Origin: Candidatus Dadabacteria bacterium
GTDB lineage: Bacteria; Desulfobacterota_D; UBA1144; Nemesobacterales; UBA2774
DNA: 19,537 nucleotides
Direction: 5' to 3'
Assembly: GCA_003229065.1 (NCBI GenBank)
Contig: QIHJ01000020.1
Span: 1 to 19,537, forward strand
Shown here piece after piece: positions 1-6,880 of this stretch. The translations under genes were made by a program, and so were the position numbers. The notes under the pieces were generated by a model. That model searched no databases. It was not told the DNA's origin and saw only the letters and a list, made by a program, of their open reading frames with translations. Positions within the stretch are counted from its first letter, which is position 1. Each line of letters begins with the position of its first letter.

Positions 1-494
1 TAGAAGATGATATTACTCGCCGCCAAAATAGCCAGATGCGCGGCCAAGCCCATTTTACCCCAAGCCTTGGTGCTTATTATCGGATACAATACTCTTATGG
101 TAAGAACGATAAGGAACAAGCAGTCAATTACCGCTCCGAATAAATAGGAAAAGCCGCTAAACAAGGGGACTGAGATTAATACCCTTGCAAGGACCCAAAG
201 GGTTAACAGAGAAATGAGCAGGAACTTTTTGTTTATTACGACACCCAACCAATACTTCTCTACGGTTAGCAGAAAGCCCGCTATGACTGCCGCTGTGTAG
301 CCGAACAGCATTTCGTGGGCGTGCCACATCGTAGGCGATATACTCTGAAAACTGAGGTTGAGCTTAAAGCTATAATAAGCTGTCCATATTATCATATAGA
401 ACAATGAGGATATTCCCGCCAGTATAAAAAATGGCCTAAAAGCCGATTCGAATATCGAAAATCCTTGATTGTCGTTTCTTGTAATTCGCTTCAT
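1..494 (-). CDS. nnrS: NnrS family membrane protein, N-terminal part (cut by window edge)
   Basis: Translating the minus strand from the ATG at 494 gives 164 residues with no stop before the left edge, so the C-terminus is missing. Near the N-terminus is a phenylalanine-rich FRPFFILAG segment. About 40 residues later comes WHAHEMLFGYTAAVIAGFLL, the signature stretch of the NnrS family. Several hydrophobic segments follow (roughly residues 22-42, 62-78, 91-105 and 117-140), as expected for a polytopic inner-membrane protein. NnrS proteins bind haem and copper and are linked to nitric-oxide metabolism and nitrosative stress, often near denitrification genes. The start is supported by AGGA six bases before the ATG. 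The gene points away from the tRNA-Asn gene and is preceded by a 170-base gap. Family assignment is confident; the exact role in this organism is not known. Confidence 0.85.
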   Translation of the reverse strand, partial: MKRITRNDNQGFSIFESAFRPFFILAGISSLFYMIIWTAYYSFKLNLSFQSISPTMWHAHEMLFGYTAAVIAGFLLTVEKYWLGVVINKKFLLISLLTLWVLARVLISVPLFSGFSYLFGAVIDCLFLIVLTIRVLYPIISTKAWGKMGLAAHLAILAASNIIF

Positions 495-645
495 TATCTA
501 TCCTATGACCAGCTGTACTTAAAGTCGTTGGAAGAAATAATACCTTCTGAAATAACACCCTTCTATCGTCAGCGGATCTTTTCTAACAAGTTTGGGGATA
601 TACTTTACACTATAGCCAAGCGGGATTGGTATTTATGAAGGTGTT

Positions 646-659
646 CTGATTCTACTCAA
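646..659 (-). promoter_or_regulatory. Possible FNR/CRP-family box upstream of nnrS
   Basis: On the minus strand this reads TTGAG-N4-ATCAG, matching 8 of 10 positions of the FNR/DNR consensus TTGAT-N4-ATCAA. A possible -10 (TATAGT, 609-614) lies downstream toward nnrS. That puts the box centre near -50, which is not one of the canonical activator positions, and there is no clear -35. NNR/FNR-type regulators are known to control nnrS in denitrifiers, which is the only reason to take an imperfect match seriously. It also sits just past the 3' end of the tRNA gene. Confidence 0.25.
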
Positions 660-664
660 GAAAT

Positions 665-740
665 TGGCTCCGGAGGAGGGATTCGAACCCCCGACCTAGT
701 GATTAACAGTCACCCGCTCTGCCAGCTGAGCTACTCCGGA
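665..740 (-). tRNA. tRNA-Asn (anticodon GUU)
   Basis: The minus strand folds into a complete cloverleaf of 76 nucleotides. The 7-bp acceptor stem pairs TCCGGAG (734-740) with CTCCGGA (669-675). The D arm contains AGCTGGCAGAGC. The anticodon loop CTGTTAA (703-709) carries anticodon GTT (705-707), which reads AAC/AAU. The T arm has the usual GGTTCGAATCC. The discriminator is G and the CCA end is encoded (665-667). I see no oddities and no clear U-run terminator behind it. Confidence 0.97.
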
Positions 741-771
741 ACCGAAAACTAAGCTCAGAACTAAGCCTGTA

Positions 772-800
772 ACTTTATCTATAAGATACAGGTGAGTCAA
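772..800 (-). promoter_or_regulatory. Sigma-70-type promoter for tRNA-Asn
   Basis: The minus strand has -35 TTGACT (795-800), a 17-base spacer and -10 TAAAGT (772-777). Transcription would start near 765, about 25 bases ahead of the tRNA 5' end at 740. The -35 matches 5 of 6 consensus positions and the -10 matches 4 of 6. Confidence 0.6.
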
Positions 801-870
801 GGTTTTTCAGCCTGGAATTTCTTTTCTCACAATATTAATATTAATACAGCCGCCGCCTTCAAATACCCTG

Positions 871-899
871 TTGCTTAGGAATACGCAAAAACGTATACT
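871..899 (+). promoter_or_regulatory. Likely rpoH promoter with overlapping inverted repeat
   Basis: TTGCTT (871-876) and TATACT (894-899) are separated by exactly 17 bases, giving a start near 906 and a leader of about 29 bases. The -10 is strong and the -35 matches only in its TTG. A 5-6-5 inverted repeat, ATACG (881-885) and CGTAT (892-896), lies across the spacer and into the -10, where a repressor would block the polymerase. An AT-rich stretch (831-846) lies further upstream. No match to a sigma-32 promoter was seen. Confidence 0.5.
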
Positions 900-934
900 A
901 AATCATATAAACACCTTCAAAAAAGCGCTGATAT

Positions 935-1822
935 ATGTCAAAAAAACCCGATAAAAAGAAAGAGAAGCATCCGAAGAATTTGCTGCCGGCACAAACTACT
1001 TCACTCCACCGTTACCTTGCGGAGATAAGTAATTACCCGGTGCTGAGCCGTAAGGAAGAGTATGAGCTCGCCATGAAATATAAGAAAGACGGGGATCTGG
1101 AAGCGGCCAGGAAGCTCGTTACTTCAAACCTCAAATTCGTCGTAAGCGTGTCCAATGAGTATAAGAATTACGGCTTTAACACTATGGACATAATTCAGGA
1201 AGGAAACGTCGGGCTCATGCACGCGGTTAAGGGGTTTGACCCCACCAAGGGGTACCGTCTTATATCCTACGCAGTGTGGTGGATAAAGGCGTATATGCGA
1301 AACTATATAATCAAGAGCTGGAGCTTGGTTAAGGTAGGGACTACGCAGGCACAGAGGAAGCTCTTCTATAAGCTCCGGTCCGCTAAAAATGAGCTTGCGA
1401 AGGATAATCTGAGCGCTGAGGACTACAAAGAGCTTGCCGAGAAGCTCAATGTATCGGATAAGGCTGTGATCGAAATGGATCAGAGAATGGGGGGAAAAGA
1501 CCTATCGCTTGACGCTGGAATAAAGAGTGATAATGAGATGTCACATTTGGATTTTCTTGCGGATGCGGAAGTGAACCAGGAAGACCTGCTCACAAAAACA
1601 CAGGAAACCGAGCTTGTAAGAGACGGGATGGAGGACGCGCTCGAGAAGCTTAAAGACAGGGAGCGCTATATCATCGAAGAGAGAGTCCTTTCAGACGAGC
1701 CGAAGACACTTGATGAGCTCGGAACGAAGTTCAACATTTCAAGAGAAAGGGTGAGGCAGATAGAAAGCGCAGCGCTTAAAAAGATCAAGGGTGTGCTTCA
1801 GGAAAAAGGGATCAGGAAGTAA
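935..1822 (+). CDS. rpoH: RNA polymerase sigma factor RpoH (sigma-32)
   Basis: The 295-residue protein is a group 3-like heat-shock sigma factor that directs RNA polymerase to chaperone and protease promoters. Region 1.2 is near residues 23-50. Region 2 covers about 60-127, with the DIIQEGNVGLMHAV core-binding segment and the ISYAVWWIKAYMRNYI promoter-melting segment at 110-125. The RpoH box QRKLFYKLR is at 140-148 and separates RpoH from RpoD or RpoS. Region 4.2, with a helix-turn-helix ending in SRERVRQIE, spans about 259-285. The length is close to E. coli RpoH (284). A lysine-rich N-terminal tail of about 15 residues precedes the conserved part. No Shine-Dalgarno-like sequence is visible before the ATG. 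The gene converges on alaS with a 33-base gap that holds no obvious terminator. Confidence 0.95.
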   Translation: MSKKPDKKKEKHPKNLLPAQTTSLHRYLAEISNYPVLSRKEEYELAMKYKKDGDLEAARKLVTSNLKFVVSVSNEYKNYGFNTMDIIQEGNVGLMHAVKGFDPTKGYRLISYAVWWIKAYMRNYIIKSWSLVKVGTTQAQRKLFYKLRSAKNELAKDNLSAEDYKELAEKLNVSDKAVIEMDQRMGGKDLSLDAGIKSDNEMSHLDFLADAEVNQEDLLTKTQETELVRDGMEDALEKLKDRERYIIEERVLSDEPKTLDELGTKFNISRERVRQIESAALKKIKGVLQEKGIRK

Positions 1823-1855
1823 ATATCCAAGAGGTAATAATTCAGAAAGAAATAA

Positions 1856-4489
1856 TTATAGTGCGCTTATGATATCGTAGGCCTTGTTTAACGCCTCATC
1901 AAGCTTCTCGGGAGTATTGCCCCCAGCCTGGGCCATGTCGGGCCTCCCGCCGCCTTTCCCTCCTATTAATGGGGCAAGCTCTTTGATTATATTCCCGGAA
2001 TGATATTTCTTGTTCAGATCCTTAGTGACTCCGACCAGGATGAAAGCTTTACCGTCGTCTTTTGCGCCGAGCACCGCTATACCGGAATCGATTTTGGATT
2101 TAATATCGTCCCAGACTTTCCTCAACTGACCGGGATCTGCGCCGGGAACCTCCTGAGACAGAACCTTTACCCCGTTTACGTCCTTTAGCATATCGAGCAT
2201 ATCCCCTGTTGATTGACTAATGGCCTTATCTTTATAAGATTCAAGCTCCTTTCTGGCGGCTTCGTTCTCTACAACGAGCTTCTTGAGCCTCATGATCAAA
2301 TCAGACTCGGGCACTTTAAGGAGTGCGGAGGCTTCACTTAACTTATCTTCCTTGCCCCTCATGTAGTTCCAGGCCGCCTCGCCTGCTAGCGCTTCAACCC
2401 TCCTGACTCCGGCTGAGGACGCGGATTCGGACACTATCTTAAGTAGCCCGGCCTCGCCCGAGCTATGTAAATGGGTGCCGCCACAAAGCTCCATACTGTA
2501 ATTCCCTATGCTTACAACTCGCACACTGTCGCCGTATTTCTCCTCAAAAAACGCCGTAGCCCCTCCTTTAATCGCATCGTCATAGGGAACATCGGTCTCG
2601 GTAATCACCTTGTCGTCGTGCCTGATGCGGTCGTTAATAATATTCTCCATTCGCCTTAGCTCCCCGGGGTCTATGGAGGAATGATGAGTAAAGTCGAACC
2701 TGAGCCTCCCCGGAGCTACTAGAGAGCCTGCCTGACCGACGTGATCCCCGAGCGCTTCTCGCAGCACTGCGTGGAGAATGTGAGTCGCCGAATGATGAGT
2801 TTCTGAGCTAAATCTGAGCTTTTTATCGACCCTGAGCTGAACCTTATCCCCTACCCAGAGCGTCCCTTTGTCTATGAGAGCTTTCTCTACAATGATTGTG
2901 GGAAGCGGCTTTTGAGTATCCAGAACGCGCGCTTTACCGCGTGCGCCCTCTATCACTCCCTTGTCGCCGAGCTGCCCTCCAGATTCTCCGTAAAATGGCG
3001 TGCGATCGGTAATGATATCTACTTCGTCTCCCTTATCCGCATTATCTACGAGCACTCCGTCCTTTATTATTGCAGTAATTCTCGCTGTATCCTCGGTCCT
3101 GCCGTAACCGGTGAATTCGACCACGAGTCCCCCTGAAACGAACTCCTTATATAAAGGCCCGAGGTCTCCTCCATCTGAACCCTTCCAGGCCTCGCGGGAC
3201 TGCGTTCTCTGCTTTTCCATCTCACGCTCAAAACCTTCAGCATCTATAATTAGTCCGTGCTCCCCGGCAATGTCCTCGGTCAGGTCCATGGGAAACCCAA
3301 ATGTATCATAGAGTTTAAAAACAACTTCCCCCGGGAGCGTGTTATCCCCTTTCCTCTTTTCGATTTCGGCACTCAAAAGCTCAAGACCCCTGTCCAATGT
3401 TTCAAAAAATCTCTCTTCCTCTTTCTCCACTACATCCTTTACAAACTCGATCCTTTCATCGAGCTCGGGGTATGCATCGTGCATAATATTCCTTACCTGC
3501 TCGGTGATCTTATATAGACAGGGCTCCTCTATACCTAGCATATTGGCATGACGCACCGCACGTCTCAATATCCGCCTCAGCACATACCCCCTACCCTCGT
3601 TTGAGGGAAATACTCCGTCTGAGATTAAGAATGTTACTGCACGGGCGTGATCGGCTATCACTCTCATTGAAACGTCGGAAGTGGAGTCGGCACCGTACTT
3701 CTTGCCTGAGATTTCCTCAACTAAGGTGATTAAGCCTCTCAAGAGATCAGTATCGTAGTTACTCTTCACCCCTTGAAGCACTGCGGATATTCTTTCAAGC
3801 CCCATTCCGGTATCGATGCTGGGATTGGGCAGCGGGTTCATCTTACCGTTCTTATCCCTGTCAAACTGCATGAACACAAGATTCCATAGCTCAAGATAGC
3901 GGTCACAGTCACAACCGACTTTACAGTCCGGCTTACCGCAGCCCAACTCTTCGCCCTGGTCTATTAATATCTCAGAGCACGGGCCGCAGGGCCCGGTGTC
4001 GCCCATAGCCCAGAAATTGTCCTTCTCACCCATTCTGACCACTCTATCGGGAGAAAGACCCATGTCTTTTTGCCAAATCTCCGAGGCTTCGTCGTCGTCC
4101 TCAAACACCGTAACCCAGAGTTCCTCTTTGGGAAGCTTATATACCTCTGTAAGTAGCTCCCAGCCGAATTTAATCGCGTCTTTCTTGAAATAATCGCCGA
4201 ATGAAAAATTGCCCAGCATCTCAAAGAACGTGTGGTGCCTGGCTGTATGCCCCACGTTTTCAAGGTCGTTGTGCTTACCCCCTGCCCTGACGCATTTCTG
4301 GGAAGATGTAGCCCTGTTGTAATCCCTTTTTTCAAGCCCCAGGTAAACGTCTTTAAACTGCACCATGCCGGCGTTTGTGAACAGAAGTGTCGGGTCGTCT
4401 TTGGGAATAAGGTCTGAGCTCTTTACTACCGTGTGCCCTTTTCCTTCAAAATATTTAAGAAATAGCTCTCTAATCTCATTACCTGTCAT
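1856..4489 (-). CDS. alaS: Alanine--tRNA ligase
   Basis: This 877-residue protein (E. coli AlaRS has 876) charges tRNA-Ala with alanine in the cytoplasm. The class II catalytic core fills about residues 1-240 and includes the LLFTNAGM segment and the RHHTFFEMLGNFSFGDY motif (84-100). The editing domain carries the zinc/hydrolysis residues H566 and H570 (HSATH), C669 and H673 (CGGTH), so mischarged Ser and Gly should be cleared. A glycine-rich GGKGGGRPDMAQAGG segment (843-857) marks the C-terminal C-Ala domain. The ATG is supported by AAGGG about eight bases upstream and by alignment with the family N-terminus MTGNEIR. It lies 37 bases after rlmN on the same strand, so the two are probably co-transcribed. 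All key residues are intact. Confidence 0.98.
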   Translation of the reverse strand: MTGNEIRELFLKYFEGKGHTVVKSSDLIPKDDPTLLFTNAGMVQFKDVYLGLEKRDYNRATSSQKCVRAGGKHNDLENVGHTARHHTFFEMLGNFSFGDYFKKDAIKFGWELLTEVYKLPKEELWVTVFEDDDEASEIWQKDMGLSPDRVVRMGEKDNFWAMGDTGPCGPCSEILIDQGEELGCGKPDCKVGCDCDRYLELWNLVFMQFDRDKNGKMNPLPNPSIDTGMGLERISAVLQGVKSNYDTDLLRGLITLVEEISGKKYGADSTSDVSMRVIADHARAVTFLISDGVFPSNEGRGYVLRRILRRAVRHANMLGIEEPCLYKITEQVRNIMHDAYPELDERIEFVKDVVEKEEERFFETLDRGLELLSAEIEKRKGDNTLPGEVVFKLYDTFGFPMDLTEDIAGEHGLIIDAEGFEREMEKQRTQSREAWKGSDGGDLGPLYKEFVSGGLVVEFTGYGRTEDTARITAIIKDGVLVDNADKGDEVDIITDRTPFYGESGGQLGDKGVIEGARGKARVLDTQKPLPTIIVEKALIDKGTLWVGDKVQLRVDKKLRFSSETHHSATHILHAVLREALGDHVGQAGSLVAPGRLRFDFTHHSSIDPGELRRMENIINDRIRHDDKVITETDVPYDDAIKGGATAFFEEKYGDSVRVVSIGNYSMELCGGTHLHSSGEAGLLKIVSESASSAGVRRVEALAGEAAWNYMRGKEDKLSEASALLKVPESDLIMRLKKLVVENEAARKELESYKDKAISQSTGDMLDMLKDVNGVKVLSQEVPGADPGQLRKVWDDIKSKIDSGIAVLGAKDDGKAFILVGVTKDLNKKYHSGNIIKELAPLIGGKGGGRPDMAQAGGNTPEKLDEALNKAYDIISAL

Positions 4490-4526
4490 CGTTTATACCC
4501 TTGATTATTTAGTGTATTTACCGAGG

Positions 4527-5600
4527 CTAGAGCCGGGCTCCCCGGGCTTGGGCTTTAATTGGCGCTGGTTTGGCCGGATAGCTCGCTGCCAGCTGCCCGC
4601 ACGCGCCCAGAATATCGGTACCGCGGCTTTTTCTTATCCTCACGTTAATCCCGTAAGACATCAGAATCTTTTGAAATGCAAAAACACTATCCCTTGAAGG
4701 TGAACGATACGACAGCGGCAGCGCTTCATTAAACGGAATCAGGTTAACCTTACATTTGATACCCCTTAAGAGCTCACCCAAATCGTACGCGTCTTTTATT
4801 GAATCGTTAACGCCTTTTAACATCACGTATTCAAACATAAGGTCTTTTCTCGGAGGAAGGGGAAAACGCATACTTTCTTTAAGCAGCTCTTTGATTGGAT
4901 AGCGTTTATTAATCGGCATTAATTCGTCTCTGAGATCGTCCCTGGGCGCATTTAGGGACACAGCCAGATTAACCGAAACCTCTTGGCCGAGCTCCCTGAT
5001 CTTGGGTACTATGCCCGACGTAGATACGGTTATCTTTTTGGCAGATAGCGATAAGAAATTCGTGTCCATGAGTATATTTAGCGCTTTTACCAAATTCTCC
5101 AGATTATCCAGAGGCTCGCCCATACCCATGAATACGATATTCGTAACCGAGTCTCCGCTGTAGCGGTTTACGAGTAGGTACTGGTCTATGATTTCAGAGG
5201 GGCTCAGGTTTCTTATCTTGCCAACCGTACCGGTGAGACAGAATTTACAAGCAAGCGCGCACCCTACCTGTGAAGATATACAGAGAGTGTTCCTCCTCTT
5301 ATCGGGAATCAGAACAGCTTCGATACGGTTTCCGTCCCAAAGCTCGAATAGGAATTTTCTTGTCCCGTCTGTAGAGAGCTGCTCACCTGAAAGCTCTAGC
5401 GCACAATCGAGAGTGAAACTTTCTTTGAGAACCTCCCTTAGCTCCTTAGACAAATCTGTCATATCGTCAAACGAGATCGCACGTTTCTGATAGAGCCATT
5501 TACCAATCTGCTGGGCACGGTAGGGCTCAAGGCCCTTGGACGCAATAAATTCTTCAATATCTATAGGACTTAGATTCTTTATATTAATTTTATCAGCCAT
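4527..5600 (-). CDS. rlmN: Dual-specificity 23S rRNA/tRNA adenine C2-methyltransferase RlmN
   Basis: A radical-SAM enzyme of 357 residues that methylates C2 of A2503 in 23S rRNA and of A37 in some tRNAs. The 4Fe-4S cysteines form C114-x3-C118-x2-C121 (CALACKFC). The SAM-binding GEPLDN follows at 161-166. C334 in GTDILGACGQL matches the methyl-carrying cysteine near the C-terminus of the family. The N-terminal helical domain (about 1-90) includes the YRAQQIGKWLY segment. The C-terminal 18 residues are Ala/Pro/Arg-rich and probably not part of the fold. The start is well supported by AGAAGG (5609-5614) eight bases before the ATG. It is the upstream gene of a likely rlmN-alaS pair. Cfr resistance methylases share the cysteines, but the overall sequence reads as RlmN. 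Confidence 0.95.
   Translation of the reverse strand: MADKINIKNLSPIDIEEFIASKGLEPYRAQQIGKWLYQKRAISFDDMTDLSKELREVLKESFTLDCALELSGEQLSTDGTRKFLFELWDGNRIEAVLIPDKRRNTLCISSQVGCALACKFCLTGTVGKIRNLSPSEIIDQYLLVNRYSGDSVTNIVFMGMGEPLDNLENLVKALNILMDTNFLSLSAKKITVSTSGIVPKIRELGQEVSVNLAVSLNAPRDDLRDELMPINKRYPIKELLKESMRFPLPPRKDLMFEYVMLKGVNDSIKDAYDLGELLRGIKCKVNLIPFNEALPLSYRSPSRDSVFAFQKILMSYGINVRIRKSRGTDILGACGQLAASYPAKPAPIKAQARGARL
4531..4548 (-). other. GC-rich hairpin at the end of rlmN
   Basis: In the minus-strand transcript AGCC-C-GGG-GAG-CCC-GGCT folds into a 7-bp GC-rich stem with one bulged C and a 3-base loop, overlapping the last rlmN codons just before the stop. No U-run follows, so it is not a standard intrinsic terminator. 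It could stall polymerase or protect the upstream message at the rlmN-alaS junction, or be only a by-product of the GC-rich tail codons. Confidence 0.35.
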
Positions 5601-5648
5601 TTGAAATACCTTCTCTTCAAGTCAGTTAATGATACAAGCGCTCTTTAT

Positions 5649-5654
5649 ATTATA
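5649..5654 (-). promoter_or_regulatory. Possible -10 element for rlmN-alaS
   Basis: A perfect TATAAT is present on the minus strand in the 155-base gap between prsW and rlmN, about 48 bases ahead of the rlmN start. No good -35 is seen at 16-18 bases upstream and the TG is one base too close for an extended -10, so only the -10 supports a promoter here. Confidence 0.35.
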
Positions 5655-5755
5655 CAATAGCCCGGCAGTGTAATATGCGAGTCTAAGCATGCGGGGACTA
5701 ATCAGTACATAGATGTAATTTTGAAATAATATCTTGCAATCTATAGGCAATACTA

Positions 5756-6748
5756 TCAGGTGTTCTTATTGTCCCTTGAGACCTGAGCGACAAGCGCTGT
5801 AAACTCCTTTAGCTCTTTTCTGACTTCGACTATCTCACTGTGAAGCTTTTCGCGGCGTTTACCGCTAGATATGTAGTAAGAAGTCTTACGGAGCGAGAGG
5901 CGGCTTACGAGCATCAGAAACTTGTTTTTATTTAGGTATTCCGGGAACCAGCCGCTTTTTTTCATGGCGCCGTAAGATATCAGAATTTTTTTGTAATCCT
6001 CGGGTAGAACGCCCAGGTCAAATTCTTCTCCCAGGACCGCCTCTCTTTGCTTTCGCTCCCCGCGTATACCTAAAACGAATATTATAAAAATAACGATTAC
6101 GTAACCGACAACCAGAAGTACCGCCGCCCCGGTATCCTCGATGTCACCTGTGCCGACGAGATAATTCCATGAGCCGTGGAGCAAGACGGCCAAGATATAT
6201 GAACCTAGAACATAGAATATTGCTTTAATTCCGTGGTCTTTGAGCTTACTTATACCGGCTCCGAAAGTTGCACTGGCAGCACAGTGCATATTCGCTGTAA
6301 GCATGCTTCTTACAAATATAAGGCTGAGCCATTCATATCCCGGGTCAAATCCCGCAAACTGGGTAAAATAAAGGAAATTCTCGGTCATTCCGAACCCGAG
6401 CCCCGAAGCGGCGCCGTAAACGAGACCGTCGGTTAGGTTGTCGAAATTTCTGTAACGCAGGAGGAAGAATACGATAAGGCCCTTCATGAATTCCTCCACC
6501 ACCGGAGCAACCACTACGGTTCCGGCGTCAAACCCTGCGTTATAAATGGCCTCTTGGAATAAACTTATACTGAACTCGGAAGCGATTATGGAAAGCCCGA
6601 TCGCGCCGAACCCGCCCCATAGAAATGCCGCTAACACAAACCTCACGGGCTCTCTATCGTAACGGTCTACCCACCATATAAAATAGAGCATGGCGACCAT
6701 AGGAGCGACCGCCATTACCAGTGATACAAACAGTATTACATGATCCAT
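5756..6748 (-). CDS. prsW: PrsW family intramembrane metalloprotease
   Basis: A 330-residue multi-pass membrane protein. The N-terminus has a hydrophobic helix followed by WWVDRYDREP (25-34), typical of PrsW-family proteins. Putative catalytic residues are in the expected order inside membrane helices: E85-E86 in VVEEFMK with K89, E123 in TENFLY, H155 in NMHCA and H191 in LHGSWN. A further helix lies near 209-228. After it, about 100 charged residues form a cytosolic tail with a possible helical end. In Bacillus, PrsW starts cleavage of the anti-sigma factor RsiW. In Gram-negatives the substrate is generally unknown, and no anti-sigma gene is next to it here. The gene is divergent from purL across a 132-base gap (measured to the preferred purL start) holding a palindrome. 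No Shine-Dalgarno is obvious. Confidence 0.85.
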   Translation of the reverse strand: MDHVILFVSLVMAVAPMVAMLYFIWWVDRYDREPVRFVLAAFLWGGFGAIGLSIIASEFSISLFQEAIYNAGFDAGTVVVAPVVEEFMKGLIVFFLLRYRNFDNLTDGLVYGAASGLGFGMTENFLYFTQFAGFDPGYEWLSLIFVRSMLTANMHCAASATFGAGISKLKDHGIKAIFYVLGSYILAVLLHGSWNYLVGTGDIEDTGAAVLLVVGYVIVIFIIFVLGIRGERKQREAVLGEEFDLGVLPEDYKKILISYGAMKKSGWFPEYLNKNKFLMLVSRLSLRKTSYYISSGKRREKLHSEIVEVRKELKEFTALVAQVSRDNKNT

Positions 6749-6788
6749 AGTCTGGGATAGATAATATTACCGATTTGAAATTATTACA

Positions 6789-6818
6789 AGTATAAATGTA
6801 TAGTCTCTATACAAAGAA
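6789..6818 (-). promoter_or_regulatory. Candidate prsW promoter
   Basis: The minus strand has TTCTTT (6813-6818), an 18-base spacer and TATACT (6789-6794), with a predicted start near 6782 and a leader of about 34 bases. The -10 is good and the -35 weak. The 7-3-7 palindrome lies almost wholly within the spacer. Confidence 0.35.
6797..6813. promoter_or_regulatory. Perfect 7-3-7 palindrome between prsW and purL
   Basis: TGTATAG-TCT-CTATACA is a perfect inverted repeat (arms 6797-6803 and 6807-6813). It sits in the spacer of the candidate prsW promoter and about 46 bases ahead of the extended -10 assigned to purL. The form suits a dimeric repressor site. It does not resemble the E. coli PurR operator or the Bacillus PurBox. 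Because the arms are AT-rich and contain -10-like hexamers, chance is not excluded. Confidence 0.4.
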
Positions 6819-6858
6819 TATGCATGGATTTGAGCCCAGTGATTAGAGTCGAATTTAC

Positions 6859-6867
6859 TGGTATATT
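6859..6867 (+). promoter_or_regulatory. Extended -10 promoter for purL-purF
   Basis: TGGTATATT is an extended -10 (TG-N plus TATATT). No good -35 is present, which such promoters tolerate. Transcription would begin near 6874, only about seven bases before the preferred purL ATG at 6881. An alternative weaker promoter further upstream uses TTACAA (6784-6789) and TATACA (6808-6813) with an 18-base spacer. Confidence 0.4.
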
Positions 6868-6880
6868 ATTCCCCGTAAAG

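Noticed and set aside
831..846. AT-rich palindromic run AATATTAATATTAATA between the tRNA and rpoH promoters
   Set aside because: Simple AT repeats are self-complementary by composition; nothing ties it to a specific protein, though it could act as an UP element.
637..918. Inverted 9-base match GAAGGTGTT (637-645) and AACACCTTC (910-918)
   Set aside because: The arms are 264 bases apart, flank a tRNA gene, do not extend beyond nine bases, and could easily be chance.
1823..1855. Possible bidirectional terminator between rpoH and alaS
   Set aside because: The 33 bases contain no GC stem or paired U-run.
3964..4335. Open frame of 123 codons inside alaS in another minus-strand frame
   Set aside because: It lies wholly within a clearly conserved alaS frame and its translation has no recognisable motif.
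4490..4526. T-box or other leader control ahead of alaS
   Set aside because: The gap after rlmN is only 37 bases and lacks a T-box sequence or specifier stem.
5601..5755. Hidden small gene in the prsW-rlmN gap
   Set aside because: No open frame with a start and ribosome-binding site is visible; it looks like promoter and leader sequence.
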